A stretch of 63,320 nucleotides of DNA from a virus, in the IMG/VR virus record IMGVR_UViG_3300033153_011833, positions 1 through 63,320 of that record. The stretch is one strand, 5' to 3'. This document shows, one piece after another, positions 33,950-42,331 of this stretch. A model generated the notes under the pieces. That model was not told the DNA's origin, made no database searches, and saw nothing but the letters and a program-made list of their open reading frames with translations. The translations under genes were made by a program, and so were the position numbers. Position 1 is the first letter of the stretch. The number at the start of each line of letters is the position of its first letter.

Positions 33950-34612
33950 ATGGCAAAGACAAAAAAGAAAAAAGCAGAAAAGGTTGATGGGGTTCATCTT
34001 ACAATAGCTCCCCCAAATATGGAAACGGGACGATTTCTTATTAGGGGGACATCGCCTTTGGTTATGAATAAATTCTCACACAAAGCAAAAGTGGAGATGA
34101 TGGAAACACAAAAGGCAGGAAGCACAGCAAAAAAAGGAAAGAAAAGGGCCCCAAAAGATTTTAAGACTATGTGTGAAGCAGCAAAACATATATCTACTCA
34201 AGGATGGTGCGGTATTCCTGCTCCGGCTTTCCGCAATGCAATGGTTTCCGCTTGTAAGATTGTGGGGTTTGCTATGACCCGTGCAAAATTATCTGTGTTT
34301 ATAGAAGCAGATGGTTTTGATAAAGATGATGGCACTCCCCTTGTAAAAATCACAAAAGGCAAATCCAAACGATTGGACCTTCCTGTACGAATAGCAATGG
34401 GGTCAACCGATATTCATTCTCGTCCAATGTGGGAACCTGGTTGGGAAGCTCTTGTTCGTATAAGATATGATGCTGACCAATTCACATTGGAGGATATTTC
34501 AAATCTCCTTGTTCGTGTGGGTATGCAAACAGGAATACTTGAAGGACGTCCTGACAGCAAATCCTCTTGTGGGATGGGTTGGGGTTTGTTCGATGTTTGC
34601 GGAACCAAATAA
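33950..34612 (+). CDS. Conserved phage protein flanked by two G-rich arrays (220 aa)
   Basis: The 220-residue protein has a Lys-rich start and then an ordered alpha/beta domain: IRGTSPLVMNKFSHKAKVEMME, GIPAPAFRNAMVSACKIVGFAMTRAKL, EADGFDKDDGTPLVKITKG, ISNLLVRVGMQTGILEGRPDSKSSCGMGWG. I recognise this as a widespread phage family of unknown function. The Gly-rich end is reminiscent of RAMP-type RNA-binding folds, but that is only a resemblance. GGAAAG precedes the ATG. TNNGG arrays lie on both sides. Confidence 0.75.
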   Translation: MAKTKKKKAEKVDGVHLTIAPPNMETGRFLIRGTSPLVMNKFSHKAKVEMMETQKAGSTAKKGKKRAPKDFKTMCEAAKHISTQGWCGIPAPAFRNAMVSACKIVGFAMTRAKLSVFIEADGFDKDDGTPLVKITKGKSKRLDLPVRIAMGSTDIHSRPMWEPGWEALVRIRYDADQFTLEDISNLLVRVGMQTGILEGRPDSKSSCGMGWGLFDVCGTK

Positions 34613-34616
34613 TATG

Positions 34617-34675
34617 GCAGGTGAGATTAGGTATGGTAAGGTCGGGTAGGGTCGGGTAAGGCAAGGCAAGGCAGG
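34617..34675. repeat. TNNGG pentamer array 2
   Basis: After GGCAGG come TGAGA, TTAGG, TATGG, TAAGG, TCGGG, TAGGG, TCGGG, TAAGG, then CAAGG twice and CAGG. It ends in the same AAGGCAGGTAAA as array 1. It begins two bases after the stop of the flanked gene. The match in unit, ending and position shows the two arrays are related. The rest of the gap to 34776 holds only AT-rich sequence and the next ribosome site. Confidence 0.88.
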
Positions 34676-34776
34676 TAAAGCTATTTTCAAAAAAGATTTC
34701 AGATTTTTGGTAAAAATCACAATAATAAATAGGAGAATAATCCCCACAACAAAATTTTATATGGAAAGGGCAAAAC

Positions 34777-35388
34777 ATGAAATTAACCGTTAAAAAAGAA
34801 ACTGTTATAGAACTATTTGAAACAATAGGTTTCAAAACAGTTAGAACCAAAGATGACGAATGGCTTTTGAAAAAGGCAAAAGAACTTCCTGAAATTGTCA
34901 ATGCTGCCAATGTTAAAAACCCCAAAATGAAAAGACTTTTGAAATCATTAGCAAATGCTTCCGAAATTGCTTTCAAAGACGGAAAGAAAAAGGTTTCAAA
35001 AAAAGAAGATAAAACACCGAAACCAACGAAGGCAACGAGGACAAAAAAGAAAATCAAACAAACTGAAAAAAAGACAGAACCAAAAAAGAAGAAAACCAAG
35101 CAAACTAAAAGAAAAGCTGTGAGTAAAACCAACGGAGGGAAGAAGAAAAAGACAACAAAGAAAACAAAAGCCAAGAAGACAGAATCTACTGGAAAAGATA
35201 TCTTTGGCACTCGTCTAAGTAGTAAGATGTCAAAAGTTAATAAATGCTTGAATGAAAACCCAAAAAGCATGAAAGAGCTTATGAAGCAATCTGGGATAGA
35301 AACATCTTTTTACAATCATCTTAATGGACTCGTTAAAAAAGGTCTGGTCCAAAGGGATGATAACAAAAAGTATTTTTTGAAAAAGTAA
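34777..35388 (+). CDS. Two-domain protein with Lys-rich linker and C-terminal winged helix (203 aa)
   Basis: An N-terminal helical domain (residues 1-65, MKLTVKKETVIELFETIGFKTV...) is joined by about 75 residues of Lys/Thr-rich low complexity to a C-terminal winged-helix-like unit (SKVNKCLNENPKSMKELMKQSGIETSFYNHLNGLVKKGLV). The first domain belongs to a common phage family of unknown function; the last looks DNA-binding. A chromatin-like or nucleic-acid-tethering role is plausible. Confidence 0.65.
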   Translation: MKLTVKKETVIELFETIGFKTVRTKDDEWLLKKAKELPEIVNAANVKNPKMKRLLKSLANASEIAFKDGKKKVSKKEDKTPKPTKATRTKKKIKQTEKKTEPKKKKTKQTKRKAVSKTNGGKKKKTTKKTKAKKTESTGKDIFGTRLSSKMSKVNKCLNENPKSMKELMKQSGIETSFYNHLNGLVKKGLVQRDDNKKYFLKK

Positions 35389-35406
35389 TACACAAAAAGG
35401 AATTTT

Positions 35407-35461
35407 GGCAGTAGGAGTGTTTCTGACACAGACTGAAACGTGGGTTAAAGCCCCACCTGCC
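35407..35461 (+). ncRNA. Three-way-junction structured RNA candidate (55 nt)
   Basis: GGCAG (35407..35411) pairs with CTGCC (35457..35461). GTTTC (35419..35423) pairs with GAAAC (35435..35439). GTGGG (35440..35444) pairs with CCCAC (35452..35456) around a seven-base loop TTAAAGC. Helices two and three abut, as do three and one, which is tRNA-like without a D arm. TTTT follows. It stands just before the methyltransferase gene, whose ATG lacks a good ribosome site. It may be a regulatory leader, a terminator or a tRNA mimic. Confidence 0.45.
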
Positions 35462-35471
35462 TTTTACTATT

Positions 35472-36095
35472 ATGAAAAACCATAAAATAGATATATTTGG
35501 AAATGTGGTAAGTAAAAATCCTTTACTAAGGGATGTTTTTATTATGCCCCCATTTTCTGTCATGGACGCTCGGGAAGGGAATTGGCAAAAACGGAAAAGA
35601 CAGTGGATTGAAATAGGAATTCAAAGTGAGTTGGGAAGAGGGGAAGACATTCTTTTTGATAATGGCCGTGTGCGTGATTTAGACTACTATAGGAAAAGAA
35701 ACAAAGCATGTCCAGGAGGTTCCCCACGACTGGCCTGTGATTATTCTAATAGGGAAAAAGGGGATGGTAGAGGAAGACCCCTTGTCCATTCAAAAAAACT
35801 TACAAAGAAAAAAGTGAATGGATTAACATTTAGCAGCACCGGTTTCATGGCAGATATTATAAATAAAAGGGGAGGTGGGACTTCTATCTTTGACCCTGTG
35901 CTATGTGAGCTTATGTATAAATGGTTTTGTCCTGCTAACGGAAAAATATTTGACCCATTTGCAGGAGGTAGCGTTAGGGGTATTGTTGCAAATTATTTGG
36001 GTTACCACTACACAGGAATTGATTTAAGTAAAAACCAAATCGAGTCTAATAGACAACAAGCTCGAAAGATTCTAAAAGGTAACGAGCCCAAATGA
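35472..36095 (+). CDS. DNA methyltransferase, N-terminal part (stopped by in-frame TGA)
   Basis: 207 residues. The first part is a basic target-facing region, and residues about 155-190 hold the SAM-binding motif I KIFDPFAGGSVRGIVANYLG followed by YTGIDLSKNQIESN. The frame ends at TGA 36093..36095, after GNEPK. In the same frame the next codons give IIGDGRDCLSLAKGKYDFVFSCPPYGD, the rest of the enzyme. In homologues I recall, the junction reads PKW-I-GD, so TGA replaces a Trp TGG. The order I then IV is of the gamma type. Alone, this piece lacks the catalytic SCPPY motif. Confidence 0.8.
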   Translation: MKNHKIDIFGNVVSKNPLLRDVFIMPPFSVMDAREGNWQKRKRQWIEIGIQSELGRGEDILFDNGRVRDLDYYRKRNKACPGGSPRLACDYSNREKGDGRGRPLVHSKKLTKKKVNGLTFSSTGFMADIINKRGGGTSIFDPVLCELMYKWFCPANGKIFDPFAGGSVRGIVANYLGYHYTGIDLSKNQIESNRQQARKILKGNEPK

Positions 36096-36119
36096 ATTAT
36101 AGGGGATGGAAGGGATTGT

Positions 36120-36581
36120 TTGTCATTGGCAAAAGGAAAATATGATTTTGTTTTTAGTTGTCCCCCATACGGGGACTTGGAAGTATATAGTGATGATAAA
36201 AGAGATTTATCTACATTAGATTATCCTAATTTTCTAAAGGGGCACTCTAAAATAATAAAAAGAAGTGTTATGATGCTAAAACAAAATAGATTCGCTTGTT
36301 TTGTTGTGGCCAATATACGAAACAAAAAAACGGGTTTTTATAACACGCTTGTGTCTGATACAATCAAAATTTTTCAGAAGGCGGAGGCTTTTTTCTACAA
36401 TGATATTATTTTAGTTACAGCCATAGGAAGCCTGCCTGTTCGAGTCAGTAAACAATTCAAAAGTGGTCGTAAAACAGGGAAAACACATCAGAATGTTCTC
36501 ATTTTTTACAAAGGGGACACTAGAAAAATAAAAGAGAATTTCAGGGAAATTGAAAAAGTCAGATTGGAAAAGGGGGATTGA
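36120..36581 (+). CDS. DNA methyltransferase, C-terminal part (catalytic SCPPY)
   Basis: The same frame as the preceding gene, after the TGA. A TTG at 36120 (LSLAKGKYDF...) could start translation, but it has no ribosome site, so read-through is as likely. The 153 residues carry the catalytic motif IV SCPPYGDLEVYSDD, and later FACFVVANIRNKKTGFY, LVTAIGSLPVRVSKQF and KTHQNVLIFYKGD, typical of phage N4/N6 methyltransferases. The piece lacks the SAM-binding motif I, so by itself it cannot be active. It may be a recently broken gene, a read-through product or two interacting halves. Confidence 0.75.
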   Translation: MSLAKGKYDFVFSCPPYGDLEVYSDDKRDLSTLDYPNFLKGHSKIIKRSVMMLKQNRFACFVVANIRNKKTGFYNTLVSDTIKIFQKAEAFFYNDIILVTAIGSLPVRVSKQFKSGRKTGKTHQNVLIFYKGDTRKIKENFREIEKVRLEKGD

Positions 36582-36658
36582 TGAATTCACTCCTACCAAA
36601 TAAAGAATTACAAAAAAATTAAACAAGAAATCATTTTTTGATTAAGAAAGGAAAAGAA

Positions 36659-37672
36659 ATGAAGATAAATAGAGAAAAACTTTTAGGTCAACTGGAATCT
36701 ATTCTACCAGGTTTATCCACAAGAGAAATAATAGAACAATCATCCTGTTTTGTTTTTCAGAACAAAGTGGTGATGACTTATAATGATGAGGTGGCCTGCA
36801 CCCAAGAATCATGCCTCCCTGTTACAGGAGCCATACCAGCTACGCCCCTTATATCCATTCTTCGCAAATTGAAGGAAGAAGAATTGGAAATAACAATCGA
36901 TAAAAAAGAATTGTTGATTAAAGGTAATCGAAAAAAAGCAGGCATCAGAATGGACGCTGATATTTTACTTCCAATCAATTTGGTGGAAAAACCTAAAAAA
37001 TGGAAAGACCTGCCCGACGATTTTGCAAATGCTATAACTATTGTCAAACAGTGTGCAGGAAAAGATGAAACCAAGTTTTCACTGACCTGTGTACGACTCA
37101 CGCCCAAATGGATAGAAGCTTGTGATGGTTACCAAGCAGCCAGATATACAATAAAAATGGAAGTAGAAAAACCCACTCTTGTAAGAAAAGAATCTATAAA
37201 ATACATAGAAGAATTGGGCGTGTCAGAATTTAGTGAAACAAAGAATTGGATTCATTTTAGAAATTCTTCCGGACTTATTTTGAGTTGTCGTCGATGGGTT
37301 GAGGATTTTCCAAAATTATCAAAGCTATTACAAATCACAGGAACCCCCACCAAGTTTCCAAAAGGATTAACAGAAGCAGTAGAAAAAGCCGAGATTTTCT
37401 CAGCAGAAAATGTAGAAGATAACCAAATAGAAATAAACATCAAACCCAACAAGCTTCAAATTATTGGTAGAGGCGTTTCTGGATATTATCAAGAAATAAA
37501 GGACATAAAATACAAAGGAAAGCCTTTGTCATTTAGAGTTGCTGCCTGCCTATTTGCCAACTTAATCCGTCACCACAACACCTGTGAAGTAACCAAAGAT
37601 AGATTAAAAATAGCCGTTGGGAAATACACCTACGTTACTGTTCTTCAAGCAATTATCCCAGGAGAAAAATAA
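36659..37672 (+). CDS. Sliding clamp-like (DnaN/beta-type) protein
   Basis: The ATG at 36659 follows AAGGAAAAG. The 337 residues show the three-domain repeated beta-alpha pattern of bacterial beta clamps (about 110 residues each): LLISILRKLKEEELEITIDKKELLIKG in domain one, AITIVKQCAGKDETKFSLTCVRLTPK in domain two, and IEINIKPNKLQIIGRGVSGYYQEIKDI in domain three, ending VTVLQAIIPG. Sequence is diverged, so the call rests on repeated pattern and on the UDG-polymerase and clamp-loader genes nearby. It would tether the polymerase. Confidence 0.7.
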   Translation: MKINREKLLGQLESILPGLSTREIIEQSSCFVFQNKVVMTYNDEVACTQESCLPVTGAIPATPLISILRKLKEEELEITIDKKELLIKGNRKKAGIRMDADILLPINLVEKPKKWKDLPDDFANAITIVKQCAGKDETKFSLTCVRLTPKWIEACDGYQAARYTIKMEVEKPTLVRKESIKYIEELGVSEFSETKNWIHFRNSSGLILSCRRWVEDFPKLSKLLQITGTPTKFPKGLTEAVEKAEIFSAENVEDNQIEINIKPNKLQIIGRGVSGYYQEIKDIKYKGKPLSFRVAACLFANLIRHHNTCEVTKDRLKIAVGKYTYVTVLQAIIPGEK

Positions 37673-38871
37673 TGAAAAAGGGGTTCTTCTCATCATCCAG
37701 TTTTCAAACCAAGGAAAAGATTCTCACAACCACTCGATGCGGTTTATGTGGACGTTATAAAAATTGTAAATCCCCTAAAATGCCCCCTACAGGCAAAGGC
37801 AGAAAAAAGATATTATTTATAGCTGAAGCTCCGGGTGCAGAAGAAGATAGGAAAAATATGCAGTTGGTTGGTCCATCCGGTCAATTTCTAAGGAAACACC
37901 TAAAAAAAATGGAGGTTGATTTGGATAAGGATTGTTGGAAAACAAATGCCGTTATATGCTTTAAGAAAAATAACGAAACTCCTAATAAAAAGGTAATAGA
38001 AGCTTGTCGGCCAAATCTAATGAGAACGATAAAACAGTATCAACCAAATGTAATTGTGCTCCTTGGTAAAATAGCAATAAGTTCTTTGATATCTGCTTTG
38101 TGGAAAACAGATGAAGGAGTTGTAAACAAATGGGCGGGATACTCTATACCTTGTCAAAGTTTGAATGCTTGGATTATTTGTACCTACCATCCTGCTTATT
38201 TACTAAGAAAAAATGATAAGGTCCTAAATAGATTTTTTGAAAATCATTTAAGGACTGCCCTACATAAATCTAAATCCAAACCTTGGAAAAAAATTCCTAA
38301 TTATAACAATCAAATTGATATTATAATGAACCCATTGCAAGCTGTAAAAGAAATTGAGAAAATAAAAGATGGTCCAATTGCTTTTGATTATGAAACTAAT
38401 TGTTTGAAACCTGAAGGAAAAGGCACCAAATTGGTTTCTTGTTCGATATGCTGGAAAGGGAAAAAGACAATAGCTTTTCCAATGGAAAAAGGAGTTGTTA
38501 CAGCGGTAAGCCGGTTGCTAAAATCGCCTATTCCTAAAATAGCAAGTAATATGAAGTTTGAAGATAGATGGACAAGAACGAAACTGGGACACCCTGTTAG
38601 AAATTGGTTGTGGGACACAATGATAGCCGCTCATGTTATAGACAACTCTCCTGGTGTAACAAGTATTAAATTTCAATCTTTTGTTTTTCTAGGAGTAGAA
38701 TCTTATAATGACGTTGTCAAACCTTTTTTTGAATCAGGCAAAGACAGATTCAATCGAATACACGAAATAGATTTGAATGATTTGTTATTATACAACGGAT
38801 TGGATAGTCTATTGGAATATAAGGTGGCAATGAAACAAATGCATGTTATGAAAGGATTAAAAAATGAGTAA
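37672..38871 (+). CDS. Uracil-DNA glycosylase fused to 3'-5' exonuclease
   Basis: The 399-residue protein is a fusion. Residues about 20-200 are a family 4-type uracil-DNA glycosylase: a CxxC start (C23, C26, C32) of iron-sulphur type, IAEAPGAEED (50-58), VGPSGQFLRK, and CTYHPAYLLRK (170-180). Residues about 225-395 are a DnaQ-like exonuclease: FDYETN (ExoI, 238-243), ASNMKFEDRW (ExoII) and YNGLDSLLEYK (ExoIII). It corresponds to the N-terminus of phage UDG-PolA fusions, but here the polymerase is a separate gene at 40013 after three other genes. It would proofread and remove uracil at the fork. Confidence 0.88.
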   Translation: MKKGFFSSSSFQTKEKILTTTRCGLCGRYKNCKSPKMPPTGKGRKKILFIAEAPGAEEDRKNMQLVGPSGQFLRKHLKKMEVDLDKDCWKTNAVICFKKNNETPNKKVIEACRPNLMRTIKQYQPNVIVLLGKIAISSLISALWKTDEGVVNKWAGYSIPCQSLNAWIICTYHPAYLLRKNDKVLNRFFENHLRTALHKSKSKPWKKIPNYNNQIDIIMNPLQAVKEIEKIKDGPIAFDYETNCLKPEGKGTKLVSCSICWKGKKTIAFPMEKGVVTAVSRLLKSPIPKIASNMKFEDRWTRTKLGHPVRNWLWDTMIAAHVIDNSPGVTSIKFQSFVFLGVESYNDVVKPFFESGKDRFNRIHEIDLNDLLLYNGLDSLLEYKVAMKQMHVMKGLKNE

Positions 38872-39412
38872 AGAAAGAGTAATAAAAGAGGTGAAAAAAA
38901 ATATCACTGTTATAGATAAAAAAATTGCAAGGGCCTTGTTTTTAACTAAAGCAAAAAAGGACGGGCGGTATGATTTATCTAGTGTTTATTTCAATAATGA
39001 AACCAAAGAGATTGTAGCTACAGATGCTAAAAGTATGCTTATTGTGGCAATTAAATCTACAGGACTTCTTGTTGAGTATGATAAATTGGAGACGGGTTTA
39101 TACAATATTTTTGGGGACGTCCTTGTTAGAAAAGATAATCAAGATAGTTCTTTTCCAAAATATCAAGATGTAATACCAAAATCATCAAAGGAAATATGTT
39201 CTGATAATATCCTTGATGGTCTTATTGATTGTATGATTAAAAATAAAACATACATAAACATATGGGAGTACGTATCGGTTTTGAAAATTCTTGATAGAAT
39301 GCCTTTCAATAAATGGGTTTTTATTAACGAATCCCCCAAATGTCCTGTGCTGATAGAATCTGAAAATGCTTTTTATAAAATTAAATATATCCTAATGCCT
39401 TTAAATAAATGA
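38864..39412 (+). CDS. Unknown protein between exonuclease and polymerase genes, clamp-like pattern (182 aa)
   Basis: The 182-residue protein begins MSKERVIKEVKKNITVIDKKIARALFLTKAKKDGRYDLSSVYFN, then IVATDAKSMLIVAI. The pattern FNNETKEIVATDAKSMLIV is like a strand-turn in clamp proteins, so a one-domain clamp relative is possible, but no named family can be given. It overlaps the UDG-exonuclease gene by eight bases. Confidence 0.5.
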   Translation: MSKERVIKEVKKNITVIDKKIARALFLTKAKKDGRYDLSSVYFNNETKEIVATDAKSMLIVAIKSTGLLVEYDKLETGLYNIFGDVLVRKDNQDSSFPKYQDVIPKSSKEICSDNILDGLIDCMIKNKTYINIWEYVSVLKILDRMPFNKWVFINESPKCPVLIESENAFYKIKYILMPLNK

Positions 39413-39449
39413 TAATAAAACAAATGAAACTTTTTGAAAGGAAAACAAG

Positions 39450-39869
39450 ATGAATTCTACAGAGTATATGAAAAACGTAAAACGAAGTGAATCCTCTAAT
39501 TTTCAAAATATAAACAGATGCATACTTCATGGTGCGATAGGAGTGTGTACGGAGGCAGGCGAATTGATGGACGTAATTAAAAAAACCTTATTTTATAACC
39601 GACTGTTGGACATAAAAAACCTAAAAGAAGAAATTGGAGATATATTTTGGTACTTAGGATTGATATGTAATGAGATTGGTATAACATTTGAAGAATTGAT
39701 GGATATGAACATTAGAAAGCTCAAAGTACGGTATCCAAATCAATTCAAAGAAAAAGACGAACAAACAAGAAACTATCAAAAAGAAAGGGAAGCAGCAGAA
39801 AAAGGAATGGAAGAAAATTATGACGATTCAAACCTGGAAGATAAGTTTAATGGAATAAATAATGGCTGA
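39450..39869 (+). CDS. MazG-like nucleotide pyrophosphohydrolase
   Basis: A 139-residue all-helical protein with the MazG-type metal motif: GVCTEAGELMDVIKKTLFY (EAGE, residues about 33-36) and LKEEIGDIFWYLGLICNE (EEIGD). Such enzymes hydrolyse nucleoside triphosphates and are common in phage replication operons, where they may clean the nucleotide pool or lower ppGpp. Residues after about 110 are basic and Glu-rich. It follows AAAGGA. Confidence 0.85.
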   Translation: MNSTEYMKNVKRSESSNFQNINRCILHGAIGVCTEAGELMDVIKKTLFYNRLLDIKNLKEEIGDIFWYLGLICNEIGITFEELMDMNIRKLKVRYPNQFKEKDEQTRNYQKEREAAEKGMEENYDDSNLEDKFNGINNG

Positions 39870-40029
39870 TTTAGAAAAAGAAAAGTTTGAAGAATATAAG
39901 AAAATGGCTGAGGAACACGCAAATTTTTTATGTGAAAAAATTTTCAAGCCTGCTTTTATTATGGCATTTGTTCATGGAGCAAAACATATGTATGATGAAT
40001 TAAAGGATAAAGATGAAACCAATAACTAA
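39862..40029 (+). CDS. Small helical protein (55 aa)
   Basis: The ATG overlaps the end of the MazG-like gene, and the last codons overlap the polymerase start at 40013. The 55 residues (MADLEKEKFEEYKKMAEEHA...) form a helix and a short hydrophobic stretch (AFIMAFVHGAKHMY). No family is known. Overlaps on both sides support translation. Confidence 0.55.
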   Translation: MADLEKEKFEEYKKMAEEHANFLCEKIFKPAFIMAFVHGAKHMYDELKDKDETNN

Positions 40030-41392
40030 CAAAGGTTATCAATTATTACATAATGGAACAATAGCTCTGTCCCAAGTAGAAGCTAACGGCATCAGGGTAG
40101 ATACTAATTATCTTAATCGAGCAATCAATCATACCAAACAACAAATTGAAAAAATAACAATCAAAATGAAACAAGACAGGATGTTCAAATTATGGCAAAA
40201 AAAGTATGGAACCAAAACTAATATGGGCTCAAGAAACCAATTGGGCACTATACTTTTTTCGATAATGAAATATCCATGCGAAGCTCATACAGATTCTGGA
40301 AGACCTAAAACAGATGAAACTGCTTTGGGTAAAGTTAATTTGCCGTTTGTTAGAAATTTCCTTAAATTGGAACGGCTCAAAAAAACGAATTCTACGTATT
40401 TACAAGGAATTCTTCGTGAAACGACAAATGGTTTTTTACACCCTTTTTTCAATCTTAATTTTGCCCGTACCTATCGGAGTAGCAGTGACCATCCTAATTT
40501 TCAAAACATGCCCATACGGAATCCCCAAACGGCAAAATTAGTTAGAAGAGCTTTTATTTCCAGACCTGGCCATCAAATTGTGGAAACTGATTACAATGGG
40601 GCAGAGATTCGTTGTGCAGTTTGTTATCATAAAGACCCAAGAATGATTTCTTATATTAAGGATGGAAAAAAAGATTTACATAGAGATATGGCGGGGCAGT
40701 GTTTTTATTTGCCTAAGAATCAAATAACAAAAGATGTTCGATTTTGTGGAAAAAATATGTTTGTATTTCCCCAATTTTATGGAGATTACTATCTTCGTTG
40801 TGCCGAGAATTTATGGAAAGCTATCGGTCAAATGAAACTCAAAAGAAAAGATGGAATTGATTTATATCAGCATCTGAAAAACAAAGGAATTTATAAATTA
40901 GGGAAATGTAACCCAAAAGAATCCCCAGTTGCAGGAACATTTGAACACCATTTACAAAAAGTAGAAGATATGTTTTGGAATGATTGGTTTAAGGTATATC
41001 AGCAATGGAAAGAAAAATGGTACACTGATTATGTCAATCGAGGTTATTTTGATACCTTAACAGGGTTTAGAATTGAAGGGTTTTATAATCGAAAAGAAGT
41101 AATCAATTATCCTGTGCAGGGTTCAGCTTTTCATTGGCTACTGTGGTCCTTGATTCGGATTCAAAAATTACTAAAAAAGTATAAAATGAAAACCTTAATA
41201 ATCGGGCAGATTCACGATAGTATTGTGGCTGATGTATTCAAAAAGGAATTGAAAACCTATTTAGAAATAGTGAATCAAGTAATGACCATTGATATAAGAA
41301 AACATTGGAAATGGATAATTGTTCCGCTATCAATAGAGAACGAAGCATCGCCCGTAAATGGAAACTGGTATGAGAAAAAATTAGTAAATTAA
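40013..41392 (+). CDS. Family A DNA polymerase (polymerase domain only)
   Basis: The 459-residue protein has the polymerase motifs in order: a start like the PolA thumb, the segment ARTYRSSSDHPNFQNMP (residues 151-167), motif A VETDYNGAEIR (190-200, Asp 193), motif B KDVRFCGKNMFVFPQFYG (240-257) and motif C IGQIHDSIVA (398-407). There is no exonuclease domain; that is in the UDG fusion at 37672. It is thus a two-gene split of a polymerase usually made as one chain. The start overlaps the small helical gene. Confidence 0.9.
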   Translation: MKPITNKGYQLLHNGTIALSQVEANGIRVDTNYLNRAINHTKQQIEKITIKMKQDRMFKLWQKKYGTKTNMGSRNQLGTILFSIMKYPCEAHTDSGRPKTDETALGKVNLPFVRNFLKLERLKKTNSTYLQGILRETTNGFLHPFFNLNFARTYRSSSDHPNFQNMPIRNPQTAKLVRRAFISRPGHQIVETDYNGAEIRCAVCYHKDPRMISYIKDGKKDLHRDMAGQCFYLPKNQITKDVRFCGKNMFVFPQFYGDYYLRCAENLWKAIGQMKLKRKDGIDLYQHLKNKGIYKLGKCNPKESPVAGTFEHHLQKVEDMFWNDWFKVYQQWKEKWYTDYVNRGYFDTLTGFRIEGFYNRKEVINYPVQGSAFHWLLWSLIRIQKLLKKYKMKTLIIGQIHDSIVADVFKKELKTYLEIVNQVMTIDIRKHWKWIIVPLSIENEASPVNGNWYEKKLVN

Positions 41393-41404
41393 AGGAATTT
41401 TCTT

Positions 41405-42331
41405 ATGGAGATGTACAAAAAATATCGTCCTAAAACATTCAAAGAAATCATAGGGCAAACTAATTCCGTTAAAATCTTGCGGTCTAAACTTAAAAGTAAG
41501 ACATTGCCTCATGCCATTCTTTTTAGTGGTCCTTCTGGATGTGGCAAAACCACTCTTGCAAGAATAGTAAGAAAGGCTCTTCAATGCGGAATGCATGATT
41601 TCACCGAATTGGATTGTGCTGATTTTCGTGGTATAGATATGGTGCGAAATATTCGTACCCATTTATACCAAGCTCCTATTAGTGGTAAGTGTAGAATATG
41701 GTTAATAGATGAATGCCATAAAATGACAGGAGATGCCCAGAATGCTTTTCTCAAAATGCTGGAAGATACCCCAAACCATGTTTATTTTATGTTGGCTACA
41801 ACGGACCCCCAAAAATTAAAAACCACCATAAGAACCCGCTGTACTGAAATCGTTGTAAAACCTTTGAATTCCAAACATATGAACCAACTTCTTAATTCTG
41901 TTTGTTCGCAGGAAAATTTAAGAATCCCTTCTGAAGTACTAGAAAAAATAATAGACAACAGTAATGGTTCTGCTCGAAAAGCTCTTGTTCTTCTTGACCA
42001 AATAATAGAATTAAAAGATGCAGACGACATGTTAAACGCAATTAAAACAACTTCTGTGGAGGAACAAGCTATTTCTATTGCACGGGCTTTACACAATCCA
42101 AATACCCGTTGGAATGAATTGGCAAGGGTATTAAAAAGAATTCAAAATGAAGACCCAGAACCAATCCGTTGGATGATTTTAGGTTATGCCAAAGCTGTTT
42201 TGTTATCGGGAGGAAATCGTTCGGATAGAGCTTACTTAATTATAGAAGCTTTTCGAGACCATTTTTATGATTCAAAATGGGCAGGATTAGTTGCATCTTG
42301 TTATGAGGTAATAATAGGAGCAAAGGAGTAA
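41405..42331 (+). CDS. DnaX-like clamp loader ATPase
   Basis: The 308-residue AAA+ protein has YRPKTFKEIIGQ at the start, Walker A GPSGCGKTT (residues about 42-50), Walker B WLIDECHKM (about 96-104), sensor 1 LATTDPQKL and the SRC-like arginine motif RTRCTEI, then lid and collar helices. This order is that of the RFC/DnaX family, which loads sliding clamps. It stands with the polymerase and clamp-like genes. Confidence 0.88.
   Translation: MEMYKKYRPKTFKEIIGQTNSVKILRSKLKSKTLPHAILFSGPSGCGKTTLARIVRKALQCGMHDFTELDCADFRGIDMVRNIRTHLYQAPISGKCRIWLIDECHKMTGDAQNAFLKMLEDTPNHVYFMLATTDPQKLKTTIRTRCTEIVVKPLNSKHMNQLLNSVCSQENLRIPSEVLEKIIDNSNGSARKALVLLDQIIELKDADDMLNAIKTTSVEEQAISIARALHNPNTRWNELARVLKRIQNEDPEPIRWMILGYAKAVLLSGGNRSDRAYLIIEAFRDHFYDSKWAGLVASCYEVIIGAKE

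Noticed and set aside
34482-35270. Minus-strand open frame rich in Phe and Val across the array and Lys-rich gene
   Set aside because: It is the complement of Lys/Thr-rich codons and a C-rich pentamer strand. Composition and lack of a ribosome site show it is a shadow.
35407-35461. A true tRNA gene
   Set aside because: It is only 55 bases with a 5-bp acceptor stem, no D arm and an 11-base loop in the middle arm. It fits a structured RNA, not a normal tRNA.
36093-36095. Genome-wide recoding of TGA as Trp
   Set aside because: TGA ends many genes here, including the ATGA overlaps at 5197, 10170 and 1467, and Trp is TGG elsewhere. At most this one codon is read through.
37672-41392. Polymerase gene broken by a sequencing frameshift
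   Set aside because: The two parts are separated by over a kilobase holding three intact genes with their own starts, so it is a true two-gene arrangement.
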